Positions 11,138 through 20,498 are shown, counted from the stretch's first letter. The stretch: DNA of 45,787 nucleotides from Psychroflexus sp. MES1-P1E (GCF_002836055.1 NZ_PJBS01000315.1:1-45787), one strand, 5' to 3'. The notes: generated by a model from the sequence alone, not told the origin. Made by a program: numbers and translations.

Positions 11138-12526
11138 TTATTTCATAGACTCTAATATCTCTTTAACGTCCTTTTCAGTTGTATCTGGATTGATAAAGCA
11201 AAACCTAGCACAGGTAATTTCACCGTCCTTCCCAGTCCATTTGGTAGGAGTGACTAAAGCGAAACCACTATCGTGATTGGTATAGGTCCATTCTCTGTAA
11301 TCATCTGCAGTCCACCCTAGTCTAGAAAATAAAACACAGGATAATCCAGGCTCTCGAACCAGTTCTACAAAAGGCAATTGTTCAATTTGTTTAGCAGCGT
11401 TATTTGCTAATTCAAGACCTCTTTCTATTGCTACAGTATATCGATCTGTACCGTGCATTGCCAAAGAATACCATAAAGGCAAACCTCTAAGGCGTCTTGT
11501 CAATTGAATTTGATAATCTGATGGATTAAACCCTTGAGCTCCTTCGTCTTTAAAGATATCTAAGTAAGCTCCTTTTTGGGAATGGGCATTACTAGCTAGA
11601 TCCATATTTTTATAAATAATCGCTCCACAGTCGTAAGGAGAGAACATCCATTTATGAGGATCTATAGTCACGCTATCTGCTTTTTCAATACCGTTAAATA
11701 GATGTCTTACAGAAGGAGCAGCCAAAGCTGCACCCCCATAAGCAGCATCAACGTGAAACCATAAGTTCTCTCGCTCACACACTTCGGCAACGCCACTCAA
11801 ATCATCAATAATCCCAGCGTTTGTGGTTCCTCCTGTCGCTACCACAGCAAATAATCGCTTCCTGTCAAATACAGACAAACCTTTGATTTCTTTTTCCAAA
11901 CACTCCTGTGTGAGTTTGTGTTCATCATTATTATCTACAGTAATAATTTCGGCATCAATAACTTGCGCCATAGATTTTACGGAAGAGTGGGCTCCACTAG
12001 AAGTAATAATCAAACCCTTCAATGCTTTATTTTCATCATCTAAAGACCTCCAATACTCTCTAGCCGTCACTATTGCTGAAAGATTGGCTGCAGTTCCACC
12101 ACTGGTAAAAACTCCAAAAGTTCCTTCTGGCATTCCAGTAAGAGACACCAACCACTCCATTGCTCGATTTTCGCAAAAAATACCACCACCGCCAGTCATC
12201 CAATAGGCACCATGAATACTTGCAGCCGAGGTCACCAAATCAAATAACACTGCAGCACGTGTAGGAGCAGCAGGAACAAAAGCCAAATGTCGAGGGTGAT
12301 CTACAGGTACAGCAGCTTTCACCAAAACATCTTTAAACAATTGGAACGCTTTCTCACCTCCAATACCTTCTTTGGTAACGGTATCTCCAACAAGTTTTAA
12401 AAGCTCTTTTTCCTGTTTTGGTTTACCCAACTCTGGAGAAGTATTCGATATTCTATTGATAGCGTATTTCATGATATCGAGTGTCATTTCGATAGTATCC
12501 ATGTCTACGGCGTGCATGCTTTTCAT
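11138..12526 (-). CDS. Pyridoxal-phosphate-dependent decarboxylase (group II, DDC/GAD-like)
   Basis: The 462-residue fold-type I PLP enzyme belongs to the aromatic-amino-acid / glutamate decarboxylase family, often labelled 'aspartate aminotransferase family'. Visible elements are TSGGTAANLSA (141-151, phosphate-binding), H180 stacking on the cofactor, D260 in HVDAAYGG (258-265) and the Schiff-base lysine K292 in SVTIDPHKWMF. The substrate cannot be read from sequence. The start ATG lies 3 bp after the bshC stop, so the two genes are probably translationally coupled. The first ten residues hold three Met codons, and the start could be MHAVDMD a few codons in. Confidence 0.9.
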   Translation of the reverse strand: MKSMHAVDMDTIEMTLDIMKYAINRISNTSPELGKPKQEKELLKLVGDTVTKEGIGGEKAFQLFKDVLVKAAVPVDHPRHLAFVPAAPTRAAVLFDLVTSAASIHGAYWMTGGGGIFCENRAMEWLVSLTGMPEGTFGVFTSGGTAANLSAIVTAREYWRSLDDENKALKGLIITSSGAHSSVKSMAQVIDAEIITVDNNDEHKLTQECLEKEIKGLSVFDRKRLFAVVATGGTTNAGIIDDLSGVAEVCERENLWFHVDAAYGGAALAAPSVRHLFNGIEKADSVTIDPHKWMFSPYDCGAIIYKNMDLASNAHSQKGAYLDIFKDEGAQGFNPSDYQIQLTRRLRGLPLWYSLAMHGTDRYTVAIERGLELANNAAKQIEQLPFVELVREPGLSCVLFSRLGWTADDYREWTYTNHDSGFALVTPTKWTGKDGEITCARFCFINPDTTEKDVKEILESMK

Positions 12527-12529
12527 AAT

Positions 12530-14143
12530 TTAATGTTTTTTATTGTAAATGGTTAACTCTAGGCAGAGGAACTTCATTTGAAAAGGGTCCAGTTCTTCCA
12601 TTAATTCAGGGATCAAACGCGCTCCATAATCTATGTAGATTTCACTAAAATTTAGAGATCGCTCTTGAAGTGATCGCTTTGGAAATAACACCGTTTGTAT
12701 CTTCAAGACAAGTTCATTCTCTGACTTTAATCTACGCTTTTGTGCTTTTAGCAGACGCTTCTCAAGATGATCTAGACCGTTTTTTTGCTTTTTCTCTTGT
12801 GCTGCAACAGCACCATAAAATGATTTATCTGTGTTTTTAGCCAGCTCATATAAATCTTCAAATTGCTTCTCTAAGACCTGCTTCTGCTTTCCAAAATCGA
12901 TATCTATCTTTGAGAGTTTTTTGGTATGCTGGGCTTCTAGCTCTTCTGGTGAAAGAAAAAGGTCTTGAATTTTAGCATTTAATGTATTGAGCTTACTCGA
13001 GGTTTTATCTGAGTATAGCAAAACTGAATTTCGTAAAACGAGAGAAGGGAAGGTCACCTTTTCCGCTTTAAAATAAGATTTCAATTCCAACCAATAAGCC
13101 AACTCACCTCCTCCTCCAATGTATGCTAAATTTGGTAAAATCACTTCTTGGTAAAGCGGCCTTAGCGCTACGTTGGGCGAAAAACGCTCTGGATGTTGAT
13201 CGACCAAATCTAAAACTTCTGCTTTTGTGAATTTCAAATCGGTATCCAACACATAGTAGTTTTCATCTTTTTGGACTATTCTAGATCGTGTTTTTTCATG
13301 CAAATAAAAAAGATTGATTTCTCTTGGGTTGACTTGAACGCTATACCCGAGTTTAGACAGTTTATCTGATTGCTTCTCGATTTGACGAAAAGCAGTGTGA
13401 TAGACTAAATCATTTTTTATTTGCTTACTAAACTTGAACTTCAAGCGGGCATCATCAGCATCCAAAATGACCAGCCCGTAGTCTCCAAATAATTCGTTAG
13501 CTAAAAACTGTGTAGCTTCAGCAAGGGTTTCGTGCTTTAGATAGGCCTCTTTAAATAGATTTTTTAGATATTCAGCATTATCACTTTCCCCAAATTCTGT
13601 TTCAATGGACTTACTAAGTTGATCTAAACCCGCAGTAGATAAATGACCTACAGCTCCTTGAGCATTGGTTTTCCACTCTAACTTCTTCTGTTGAAAATTA
13701 AAATAATTAATTTCTTCAAAATCATGGTCTTCTGTGGCCATCCAATAAACAGGAACAAAATTAAAATCTGGATAGTTTTCCTTTAGCGATTTAGCTAAAT
13801 TTAGTGTAGAAACTATTTTATAAAGAAAATAAAGCGGACCTGTGAATAAATTAAGCTGATGCCCAGTGGTTACTGTGAATGTAGAAGGTTCTTGAAGGGA
13901 TTCAATATGAGATTTAGTATCCTCCGATGATGATAGGGTCTGGTATTGTTCTTTCAGAACTTCAACTAAAACCTTTCTGTTATCATCATCATAACCCTTC
14001 TGCTTTTCTGTAATTTGATCTTTAAAACTTTCAATGGATGGAAATCTATTATAAAACAACTTTAAATCTTGGTTTTGCTCGATATAATCTGAAATAAGAT
14101 CACTAAAATAACCTGTTGAACGGAAAGATAAACAGTCGGCCAT
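12530..14143 (-). CDS. bshC: Bacillithiol biosynthesis cysteine-adding enzyme BshC
   Basis: This 537-residue protein matches BshC in length and motifs. They include TGHQLNLFTGPLYFLYKI (93-110, Rossmann-like nucleotide-type site), VYWMATEDHDFEEIN (132-146) and a later IGGGGELAYWLELKSYF. A long coiled-coil segment rich in Lys, Glu and Gln lies at about 405-480, as in characterised BshC dimers. BshC joins cysteine to glucosaminyl-malate, the last step to the thiol bacillithiol. The bshA/bshB genes are not in this window. A perfect -7 box at 14165-14172 gives a short leader. The downstream PLP decarboxylase follows after 3 bp. Confidence 0.93.
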   Translation of the reverse strand: MADCLSFRSTGYFSDLISDYIEQNQDLKLFYNRFPSIESFKDQITEKQKGYDDDNRKVLVEVLKEQYQTLSSSEDTKSHIESLQEPSTFTVTTGHQLNLFTGPLYFLYKIVSTLNLAKSLKENYPDFNFVPVYWMATEDHDFEEINYFNFQQKKLEWKTNAQGAVGHLSTAGLDQLSKSIETEFGESDNAEYLKNLFKEAYLKHETLAEATQFLANELFGDYGLVILDADDARLKFKFSKQIKNDLVYHTAFRQIEKQSDKLSKLGYSVQVNPREINLFYLHEKTRSRIVQKDENYYVLDTDLKFTKAEVLDLVDQHPERFSPNVALRPLYQEVILPNLAYIGGGGELAYWLELKSYFKAEKVTFPSLVLRNSVLLYSDKTSSKLNTLNAKIQDLFLSPEELEAQHTKKLSKIDIDFGKQKQVLEKQFEDLYELAKNTDKSFYGAVAAQEKKQKNGLDHLEKRLLKAQKRRLKSENELVLKIQTVLFPKRSLQERSLNFSEIYIDYGARLIPELMEELDPFQMKFLCLELTIYNKKH

Positions 14144-14164
14144 AAATTTAAGTTTGAATCTTCA

Positions 14165-14172
14165 CAAATATA
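14165..14172 (-). promoter_or_regulatory. -7 box of the bshC promoter
   Basis: TATATTTG on the minus strand, 21 bp before the bshC ATG, matches TAnnTTTG. No convincing -33 TTG was found at 17-23 nt. The predicted leader is about 15 nt. Confidence 0.6.
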
Positions 14173-14204
14173 AATAAGGGTGATGAAAGGCTATTAAAGT
14201 TAAA

Positions 14205-15527
14205 TTAATTCAAAATAGCTTCTACTAAAACCGGCTCACCATACAAATCAAAATCAGCAGCTTCAGTTATTTTTATATGAGTGAAATCTCCCGTTTTTAA
14301 GTAATGTAATTTGCTATCTATAAGAACTTCATTATCCACATCAGGTGAATCAAATTCCGTTCTTCCTACAAAGTAATTGCCTTCTTTTCGATCGATGACA
14401 CATTTGAAGGTTTTTCCAATTTTTTGTTGATTCAACTCCCAAGATATTTGTGACTGAATCTCCATAATTTCATTAGCACGTTGCATTTTAACTTCTTCAG
14501 GCACGTCATCCTCAAGGTTATAAGCATGTGTATTTTCTTCATGAGAATAGGTGAAACAGCCAAGACGCTCAAAACGCATCTCCTCTACCCATTGTTTTAA
14601 CTCTTCAAAATCTTCTTCAGTCTCACCAGGATAACCTACGATTAGTGTAGTTCTGATGGTCATCTGAGGAACTTCTTTTCTAAACTTGATAAGCAAGTCT
14701 GTTGTTTTCTTATGAGTAGTTCCTCTTCGCATAGATTTCAGTATATGGTCTGAAATGTGCTGCAATGGAATATCAATATAATTGCAAACTTTTGGCTCTT
14801 CCCTTATAACGTCAAGGACGTCGACTGGAAAACCAGTTGGAAATGCGTAATGTAGACGGATCCATTCTATACCCTCTACTTTAACTAATTCCCTAAGCAA
14901 TTCAGCTAAATTTCTCTTTTTATATAAATCAAGTCCGTAATAAGTCAGGTCTTGAGCAATCAATATTAGTTCCTTAACTCCATTTGCAGCAAGGCTTTTA
15001 GATTCTTTTACAAGATCTTCGATCGGTGTAGATCTATGAATTCCTCTCATTAGCGGTATTGCGCAAAATGAACATGGACGGTCACAACCTTCAGCAATTT
15101 TTAGGAAAGCATAATTTTTTGGAGTCGTCGTTATACGCTCCCCAATAAGTTCGTGTTTGTAGTCTGCTCCTAAGGCTTTAAGAAGCGCTGGGAGTTCAGT
15201 TGTTCCAAAATATTGGTCTACGTCAGGTATTTCTTTTTGAAGGTCTGGTTTATAACGTTCTGACAAGCAACCTGTCACAAACACTTTTTTAACTTCACCT
15301 TTCTCTTTCTTCTGAACAAAATCAAGAATTGTATTGACAGATTCTTCTTTTGCATTATCAATAAAACCACAGGTATTAATCACTACTATATCACCCTCTG
15401 TTTCGTGAGCAACCTCTTTACCGTTGGCTTTGAGTTGTCCCATCAGAACTTCGGAATCGTAGATGTTTTTACTACACCCTAAGGTGACTACATTGATTTT
15501 ATTCTTTTTTATTGATTTTGTCCTCAT
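14205..15527 (-). CDS. rimO: Ribosomal protein S12 methylthiotransferase RimO
   Basis: The 440-residue radical-SAM methylthiotransferase adds a methylthio group to the conserved Asp of ribosomal protein S12. The N-terminal UPF0004 domain shows the three auxiliary-cluster cysteines C18 (TLGCSKN), C53 (NTCGF) and C87 (TGCLSE). The radical-SAM cluster motif is CDRPCSFC with C148, C152 and C155. A TRAM domain closes the C-terminus. The IYDSEVLMGQL stretch favours RimO over MiaB, whose N-terminus carries a different motif. Upstream on the minus strand is TATATTCG (15550-15557), a one-mismatch -7 box, so it probably has its own promoter. Confidence 0.95.
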   Translation of the reverse strand: MRTKSIKKNKINVVTLGCSKNIYDSEVLMGQLKANGKEVAHETEGDIVVINTCGFIDNAKEESVNTILDFVQKKEKGEVKKVFVTGCLSERYKPDLQKEIPDVDQYFGTTELPALLKALGADYKHELIGERITTTPKNYAFLKIAEGCDRPCSFCAIPLMRGIHRSTPIEDLVKESKSLAANGVKELILIAQDLTYYGLDLYKKRNLAELLRELVKVEGIEWIRLHYAFPTGFPVDVLDVIREEPKVCNYIDIPLQHISDHILKSMRRGTTHKKTTDLLIKFRKEVPQMTIRTTLIVGYPGETEEDFEELKQWVEEMRFERLGCFTYSHEENTHAYNLEDDVPEEVKMQRANEIMEIQSQISWELNQQKIGKTFKCVIDRKEGNYFVGRTEFDSPDVDNEVLIDSKLHYLKTGDFTHIKITEAADFDLYGEPVLVEAILN

Positions 15528-15636
15528 CTGCTTCTTGAAAATTTAATTGCGAATATACAATCTCTTAAGTTGTAATATGATTTAACACCCTTAAACCTAT
15601 TATAAAAGCTTGAGTGTGTTTATTTAATGTACCCAC

Positions 15637-15936
15637 TTAGATCGAATTATGAATCCAAACGATTAAGTCTTGTTCATAGTACCGTATAGCTGAAATAATA
15701 ACTATGCTACCTAGAGCATAAATCCAGTTGGTAGAGTTTGATTTCAAAAAATAAAACCCTAATAACCCGAGGACAACTAAGGGAAGGGCTATTAATAAAT
15801 TAGCCATCACCCAACCGCCTTGAAAGATAGATGATAATTTAAGAATTAAAAAAAAAGCGGAATAGATCACGATTATTTTAGTGATAATCAATTTATTCTT
15901 GTCCGATGAAAAAGGCTTTGGTATTTGGTCTGTCAT
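15637..15936 (-). CDS. Small predicted membrane protein, unknown function
   Basis: I do not recognise this 99-residue protein. A polar N-terminus (about 1-16, TDQIPKPFSSDKNK) is followed by three hydrophobic stretches, roughly 17-38, 43-64 and 70-85, and a short C-terminal tail with YYEQDLIVWIHNSI. That suggests a three-helix inner-membrane protein. It lies 2 bp after the ftsY stop, so it is almost certainly on the ftsY transcript. Its neighbour is the SRP receptor, which is compatible with membrane biogenesis, but position alone is weak evidence. Coding is supported by the tight spacing and the coherent hydropathy pattern. Confidence 0.75.
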   Translation of the reverse strand: MTDQIPKPFSSDKNKLIITKIIVIYSAFFLILKLSSIFQGGWVMANLLIALPLVVLGLLGFYFLKSNSTNWIYALGSIVIISAIRYYEQDLIVWIHNSI

Positions 15937-15938
15937 AA

Positions 15939-16898
15939 TTATTTATTACTAAAAAAAGAATCAACAAATTCATATTTATTAAAGATCTGAAGGTCATCAA
16001 TACCTTCGCCAACACCGATGTACTTTACAGGAATTTTAAATTGATCACTAATTCCAATCACAACACCACCTTTGGCTGTGCCATCAAGTTTAGTAATCGC
16101 TAAGGCTGTAACCTGAGTAGCAGCGGTAAATTGCTTGGCTTGTTCAAATGCATTTTGACCTGTAGAGCCATCCAAAACCAAAAGAACCTCATCAGGAATA
16201 TTGGGGATAACTTTTTGCATAACCCGTTTAATTTTTATGAGCTCGTTCATCAAGTTCACTTTATTATGTAAACGGCCAGCAGTATCCAAAATTACAACAT
16301 CAGCATTTTGCTTAATGGCGCTCTGAACAGTATCGAAGGCAACAGAAGCAGGATCACTTCCCATTTTTTGTTTAACGATAGGCACCCCTACACGATCTGC
16401 CCAAATCTGAAGCTGTTCCACAGCTGCGGCTCTAAAGGTATCTCCAGCCCCAAGGACCACTTTTTTACCCTTGAGCTTGTATTGTTTCGCCAGCTTACCG
16501 ATTGTTGTAGTTTTACCAACACCATTCACGCCAACGACCATAATAACATAAGGTTTTTTACTTACGGGCAATTCCAAACTCTCGAGTTCTCCATTTTCAG
16601 ATTCGCTCAACAAACCAGCGATTTCTTCTCTTAAAATCAAATTGAGCTCATCCGTACCTAAGTATTTATTTTTAGCAACCCTCGCCTCTATCCTGCTAAT
16701 AATTTTAATGGTAGTTGTAATTCCTACGTCACTAGAGACTAAAATTTCTTCTAAATCATCAAGTACACTCTCGTCTACCTTAGATTTTCCGGCTACCGCT
16801 TTACTTAATTTACCAAAAAAGTCTGATTTAGATTTCTTGAGACCTTCATCTAATTTCTCTTTCTTTTCTTTGGAAAATATTTTTTTGAAAAAACTCAT
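15939..16898 (-). CDS. ftsY: Signal recognition particle receptor FtsY
   Basis: The 319-residue SRP GTPase docks ribosome-nascent-chain/SRP complexes at the membrane. A short basic N-terminus (MSFFKKIFSKEKKEK) replaces the long acidic A domain of E. coli FtsY and probably aids membrane contact. The N domain spans about 20-110. The NG GTPase has G1 GVNGVGKTTT (123-132), the SRP-specific DTFRAAAVEQL, G3 DTAGR and G4 TKLDGTAKGG. A terminator-like hairpin (16966-17000) separates it from the ribosomal protein genes upstream, and a -7 box at 16950-16957 suggests its own promoter. A small membrane protein gene follows after 2 bp. Confidence 0.96.
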   Translation of the reverse strand: MSFFKKIFSKEKKEKLDEGLKKSKSDFFGKLSKAVAGKSKVDESVLDDLEEILVSSDVGITTTIKIISRIEARVAKNKYLGTDELNLILREEIAGLLSESENGELESLELPVSKKPYVIMVVGVNGVGKTTTIGKLAKQYKLKGKKVVLGAGDTFRAAAVEQLQIWADRVGVPIVKQKMGSDPASVAFDTVQSAIKQNADVVILDTAGRLHNKVNLMNELIKIKRVMQKVIPNIPDEVLLVLDGSTGQNAFEQAKQFTAATQVTALAITKLDGTAKGGVVIGISDQFKIPVKYIGVGEGIDDLQIFNKYEFVDSFFSNK

Positions 16899-16949
16899 TT
16901 TTTCTGTGATATAATTCTATTTACCTCAACTTCTTGTTGATTATAACCG

Positions 16950-16957
16950 CAAAGATA
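16950..16957 (-). promoter_or_regulatory. -7 box of the ftsY promoter
   Basis: TATCTTTG on the minus strand matches TAnnTTTG, 51 bp before the ftsY ATG and just after the terminator of the upstream operon. Confidence 0.5.
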
Positions 16958-16965
16958 GTAAAAAG

Positions 16966-17000
16966 CACAAAAAAGCCATCACATAAAATGCGACAGCTTT
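16966..17000 (-). terminator. Terminator of the rpmB-rpmG-DUF4295 operon
   Basis: On the minus strand a 13-bp stem (16988-17000 with 16972-16984, three G-U pairs) has a 3-nt loop and runs into six T residues. It lies 22 bp past the DUF4295 stop. Confidence 0.75.
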
Positions 17001-17021
17001 ATATATAATAAAAAACTAAAT

Positions 17022-17174
17022 TTAATTAGTCTTTATAAAGTCATTGACTTCTTCTGGAGTCATTATTTTTTCTACAAAAACATAAGCACCTGATTTTGGT
17101 GATCTTACCATCTTAATAGCTTTGGTAAGTCTTTTTGCTCCTGTTTGTATTGTACCAACCGATTTCTTTGCCAT
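17022..17174 (-). CDS. DUF4295 family protein (50 residues)
   Basis: This 50-codon gene starts MAKKSVGTIQTGAKRLTKAI and ends DFIKTN. It is basic in its first half and matches the Bacteroidota family DUF4295, which regularly follows rpmB and rpmG. Its start lies 3 bp after the rpmG stop, so the three genes form one operon closed by the hairpin at 16966-17000. The small size, basic charge and position suggest a ribosome-associated protein, but no function is established. The ATG at 17174 is preferred because the reading frame between the two stops begins there and the MAKK opening parallels that of L33. Confidence 0.9.
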   Translation of the reverse strand: MAKKSVGTIQTGAKRLTKAIKMVRSPKSGAYVFVEKIMTPEEVNDFIKTN

Positions 17175-17177
17175 AAC

Positions 17178-17360
17178 TTATTTAATTTCTTTGTGAACAG
17201 TCATTTTCTTCATAATAGAATTGAACTTCTTAAGCTCTAACCTATCTGGAGTATTTCTTTTGTTCTTCGTTGTAATGTATCTAGATGTCCCTGGAAGGCC
17301 AGACTCTTTGTGCTCTGTACACTCCATAATTACTTGAACTCTATTTCCTTTCTTTGCCAT
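17178..17360 (-). CDS. rpmG: 50S ribosomal protein L33
   Basis: The 60-residue L33 binds 23S rRNA near the E site. It is recognised by the conserved segment [20 protein letters not shown] (27-46). It is the zinc-free form: the first pair is reduced to CTEH (14-17), and the second CxxC position reads NSIM (47-50). It lies 21 bp after rpmB and 3 bp before DUF4295, in the usual flavobacterial order. Confidence 0.97.
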   Translation of the reverse strand: MAKKGNRVQVIMECTEHKESGLPGTSRYITTKNKRNTPDRLELKKFNSIMKKMTVHKEIK

Positions 17361-17381
17361 AATATAAATGCTTTATAATCT

Positions 17382-17621
17382 CTATTTTGTCAAGAATCCT
17401 TTAGCACGTGCATCTTTCAAAACAGCGTGGATTCCTTTCTTATTGATGGTTTTCAAAATAGAAGTGGATACTTTTAAAGTTATCCATTTATCCTCACCTG
17501 GGATATAAAATCTTTTCTTAACCAAGTTGACGCTAAATTTACGTCTAGTTCTATTTAATGCTTTGGAAACATTATTTCCGGACATTGCTCTTTTTCCAGT
17601 AAGCTCACAAACTCTTGACAT
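17382..17621 (-). CDS. rpmB: 50S ribosomal protein L28
   Basis: The 79-residue L28 is recognised by VCELTGKRAMSGNNVSKALN at the N-terminus and the KGIHAVLKDARAKG region at the C-terminus. It is the cysteine-poor form, with a single Cys (C5) and STSI (52-55) where zinc-binding L28 proteins have a second CxxC. It is the first gene of the rpmB-rpmG-DUF4295 operon. An 84-bp upstream gap separates it from cinA and should hold its promoter; I found only imperfect -7 boxes there. Confidence 0.96.
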   Translation of the reverse strand: MSRVCELTGKRAMSGNNVSKALNRTRRKFSVNLVKKRFYIPGEDKWITLKVSTSILKTINKKGIHAVLKDARAKGFLTK

Positions 17622-17705
17622 TATATATACTTTTATGTGTTATTAAAAACAGGATGCAAATTAACGACATTTTTCTCAATTAATAAAAATAAATCTCAGA
17701 GTTTT

Positions 17706-18953
17706 TTAATTTTTTAAAATAGCTTCGTAAATCAGCTCTAGGGCTTTATTCACTGCTTTTTGAGTCACTCTTTCGCGATGTTTTCCAAATTGAAATTCAT
17801 GAACTTCTGTTTTTTCTGGTGAAGCAATAGCGATAAACACCGTTCCTATCTCTGCATCACTATCTCCTTTGGAAGGTCCTGCGTTTCCCGTTGTTGCAAT
17901 AGCATAATCAGCTTTAAACATCGCTTTGGCTTTGTTGGCCATTGCTTCAGTGATTTCTGAACTCACTACAGAGTACTTAGAAATAAGAACCTTTGGAATA
18001 TGAAGTATATCATTTTTGGCAGAGGTAGCATAACTGACGATAGATCCTATAAAATATGATGAAGCACCAGGTATTTCTGTAAACTTAGAGGCTAACCGTC
18101 CTCCGGTACAACTTTCTGCTGTAATTAAAGATTGTCCGCGATCCACAAAGGCTTGAGCGATGCGCTCTTCTAGAGTTTGCTCATCTTCATATCCTTTTAT
18201 AATATCGCCTATAACTCTGTTTAGACGTTCTACAGCCGTAATTAAACCCTCTTTAAGCAGCTTCTCATCCTCTCCCCTAGCGCTCAACCTTAACCTTACT
18301 CGTCCTAGACTTGGCAAGTATGCTAATTTTATAAATTTAGGCAATTGATTTTCCCAATCTTCGATACGCTCTGCAATGGCACTTTCTCCTAATCCATAAG
18401 TAAGAACCGTTTTGTGAATGATAAAAGGTGTTTTAAATCGATCTTGAAGTCTAGGTATAACTTGCTCGGTCAATATGGATTTCATTTCATAAGGCACTCC
18501 TGGCATAGAAATATAAACGACCCCCTTTTTTTCAAACCACATTCCTGGAGCAGTTCCATATTCATTGTGTAGGGTGATAGCTTGTGAAGGAATCCAAGCC
18601 TGAGATTTATTGGCTTCTAAAATAGGAGTGTCCACATATTTTGTAAATATGTCCTCGACATGTGCCAAAACCTTTTTATCTAAAACTAATTCATCATTAA
18701 AATACTTACAAAACGTGTGTTTTGTAATATCATCTTTGGTAGGGCCAAGACCTCCAGTTACAATCACAATATTTGAGCGTTTAGACGCTTCTTCAAAAGC
18801 TCTTAAAATATGGGATTCCTCATCTTGAATCGACGAAATTTGATACACCTCTACCCCTATTTTATTGAGCTGTTTGCCGATATAAGCTGAATTTGTATCT
18901 ATAATTTGACCAATGAGAATTTCATCTCCTATAGTTATTATTTCTGCCTGCAT
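17706..18953 (-). CDS. cinA: CinA family nicotinamide-nucleotide amidohydrolase
   Basis: The 415-residue two-domain protein has an N-terminal COG1058/MoCF-like domain (about 1-170, with [13 protein letters not shown] and [11 protein letters not shown]) and a C-terminal PncC domain (about 255-412, with [17 protein letters not shown] and [12 protein letters not shown]). Family enzymes recycle nicotinamide mononucleotide to nicotinate mononucleotide, and the N-domain of some has ADP-ribose pyrophosphatase activity. It is the last gene of a three-gene minus-strand cluster with a FAH-family hydrolase (4 bp upstream) and a DEDDh exonuclease. Confidence 0.93.
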   Translation of the reverse strand: MQAEIITIGDEILIGQIIDTNSAYIGKQLNKIGVEVYQISSIQDEESHILRAFEEASKRSNIVIVTGGLGPTKDDITKHTFCKYFNDELVLDKKVLAHVEDIFTKYVDTPILEANKSQAWIPSQAITLHNEYGTAPGMWFEKKGVVYISMPGVPYEMKSILTEQVIPRLQDRFKTPFIIHKTVLTYGLGESAIAERIEDWENQLPKFIKLAYLPSLGRVRLRLSARGEDEKLLKEGLITAVERLNRVIGDIIKGYEDEQTLEERIAQAFVDRGQSLITAESCTGGRLASKFTEIPGASSYFIGSIVSYATSAKNDILHIPKVLISKYSVVSSEITEAMANKAKAMFKADYAIATTGNAGPSKGDSDAEIGTVFIAIASPEKTEVHEFQFGKHRERVTQKAVNKALELIYEAILKN

Positions 18954-18957
18954 AGTT

Positions 18958-19572
18958 TTATTTTACTTGAATTGAAAAGCATGATGTATCTTCGATAAAT
19001 CCCTCTAAATGATCTCCTTCCTGAACTCTTCCTACTCCTGCCGGAGTTCCTGTAAAAATAACATCTCCAATCTTAAGCGTAAAGTATTCTGAGACGTAAG
19101 CTATAAGCTCATCGATTTTCCAAAGCATTTCTGAAGTAGAACCTGATTGAACTGCCGTTTTGTTTTTTTCTAATCTAAAATCAATGTTATTGAGATCTTG
19201 AAATCTGTCCTTAGGTAACCACGTTTCTCCTATAACCGCAGCCCCATCAAAACCCTTTGCCTTTTCCCAAGGTAACCCCTGCTCTTTTAATTGATTTTGA
19301 ATATCTCTTGCTGTAAAATCTATACCCAAACCTATTTCATCGTAATATTTATGAGCGAATTTCGTCTGAATATGCTTTCCTACTTTATTGATTTTTACCA
19401 AAATTTCCACTTCATGGTGCACGTCTTTAGTAAATGCAGGAATAATAAAAGGATTATTTTTTAATAGCACTGAAGAATCTGGCTTAAGAAAAACCACTGG
19501 ATGTTCAGGCTTTTCGTTTTTTAGTTCAGAAATATGTTTTGCATAATTTCTACCAATACAAATTAGCTTCAT
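18958..19572 (-). CDS. Fumarylacetoacetate hydrolase (FAH) family protein
   Basis: The 204-residue single-domain FAH-fold protein begins directly with the family motif [18 protein letters not shown]. It continues with [11 protein letters not shown], the metal-binding segment around [10 protein letters not shown] (48-57), [10 protein letters not shown] and the closing FTGTPAGVG. Family members include oxaloacetate decarboxylases and acylpyruvases acting on small beta-keto acids with a divalent metal; the exact substrate is not readable here. It lies 4 bp upstream of cinA and 12 bp after the exonuclease gene, so it is co-transcribed with both. Confidence 0.9.
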   Translation of the reverse strand: MKLICIGRNYAKHISELKNEKPEHPVVFLKPDSSVLLKNNPFIIPAFTKDVHHEVEILVKINKVGKHIQTKFAHKYYDEIGLGIDFTARDIQNQLKEQGLPWEKAKGFDGAAVIGETWLPKDRFQDLNNIDFRLEKNKTAVQSGSTSEMLWKIDELIAYVSEYFTLKIGDVIFTGTPAGVGRVQEGDHLEGFIEDTSCFSIQVK

Positions 19573-19584
19573 ATAAAGAGGATC

Positions 19585-20355
19585 TTATTTAGTGGCCAGT
19601 TTTCTCAATTTAATAGCTGTAAGTACTTTTTTGGTATAAAGTGGAAAATCAGAATTTTGAATCCAACCAAAATAGCCAGGTTCTTTTTCTAAGACATCTT
19701 CAACTTTTTTACCCTTAAATTTTCCAAACCCAAAAACCTCTTCATCCTTTTTATTCATAACAAGAAACCCAGCGAGATCGGCAAATTTCTTATGTGCACT
19801 AAAGGTAGATAACCATTTGGTATCATTTTCTAAATCTGGATACCGGTCAAGTTGGGATTTTAAAACCTCATAAGTAGCGTTGGTGTCTGCCTCTGCACTA
19901 TGGGCATCTGTCAAATCTTTATCACAATAGAATTTATAAGCGGCTTCCAAGGTTCGCTTTTCCTTTTTATGGAAAATAGTTTGAACATCTACAGCGTTTA
20001 TTTTCTTAAGATCAAAATCAATTCCCGTTCTCAACATCTCTTCAGCTAATAATGGTATATCGAATCTATTGCTATTATAGCCTCCAAGGTCACACCCTTT
20101 TATCATAGCATTGATTTTCGGAGCGAGTTCCTCAAACCTTGGTTCATTCACCACATCTTCATCACTTATTCCATGAATTGCTGTGGTTTCTTTTGGAATA
20201 GGAATTCCTGGATTTACCTTCCAGGTATAACTCTCTTTATTGTTGTTTTCAAAAACTTTTAAGATAGAAATCTCAACAATTCTATCTTTTGAAATATTAA
20301 TCCCAGTAGTTTCTAAATCAAAAAAACAAATGGGGCGGGTTAATTTTAATTCCAT
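19585..20355 (-). CDS. DEDDh 3'-5' exonuclease with an extra C-terminal domain
   Basis: The 256-residue protein has a DnaQ-like exonuclease domain (about 8-170) with all catalytic residues: D13 and E15 in FFDLETTG, D99 in SNRFDIP, H152 and D157 in AHSAEADTN. The C-terminal part (about 180-256) contains FADLAGFLVMN, then FGFGKFKGKKVEDVL and GYFGWIQNSDFP. This resembles the small domain found after ExoX-type exonucleases and related to DUF3820. It is probably a repair or proofreading-type exonuclease rather than the replicative epsilon subunit. It is first in the cluster, with a good promoter at 20371-20405. Confidence 0.9.
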   Translation of the reverse strand: MELKLTRPICFFDLETTGINISKDRIVEISILKVFENNNKESYTWKVNPGIPIPKETTAIHGISDEDVVNEPRFEELAPKINAMIKGCDLGGYNSNRFDIPLLAEEMLRTGIDFDLKKINAVDVQTIFHKKEKRTLEAAYKFYCDKDLTDAHSAEADTNATYEVLKSQLDRYPDLENDTKWLSTFSAHKKFADLAGFLVMNKKDEEVFGFGKFKGKKVEDVLEKEPGYFGWIQNSDFPLYTKKVLTAIKLRKLATK

Positions 20356-20370
20356 GGCGAATTTTTTTTA

Positions 20371-20405
20371 CAAAGTTATGATTTGAAATTAAGGAAATCT
20401 TCAAA
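20371..20405 (-). promoter_or_regulatory. Promoter of the exonuclease-FAH-cinA operon
   Basis: On the minus strand TAACTTTG (20371-20378) lies 23 nt downstream of TTTG (20402-20405). This matches both elements of the Bacteroidota promoter just upstream of the exonuclease ATG. Confidence 0.7.
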
Positions 20406-20498
20406 TCTTAAAAAATTGAGATGTTTTTATGAAAGCCTTTTTTTTGGACATTAATATTTCAAAAAAAAAGCTTAAATTAGAGTTTAAAAAAAAATCAA

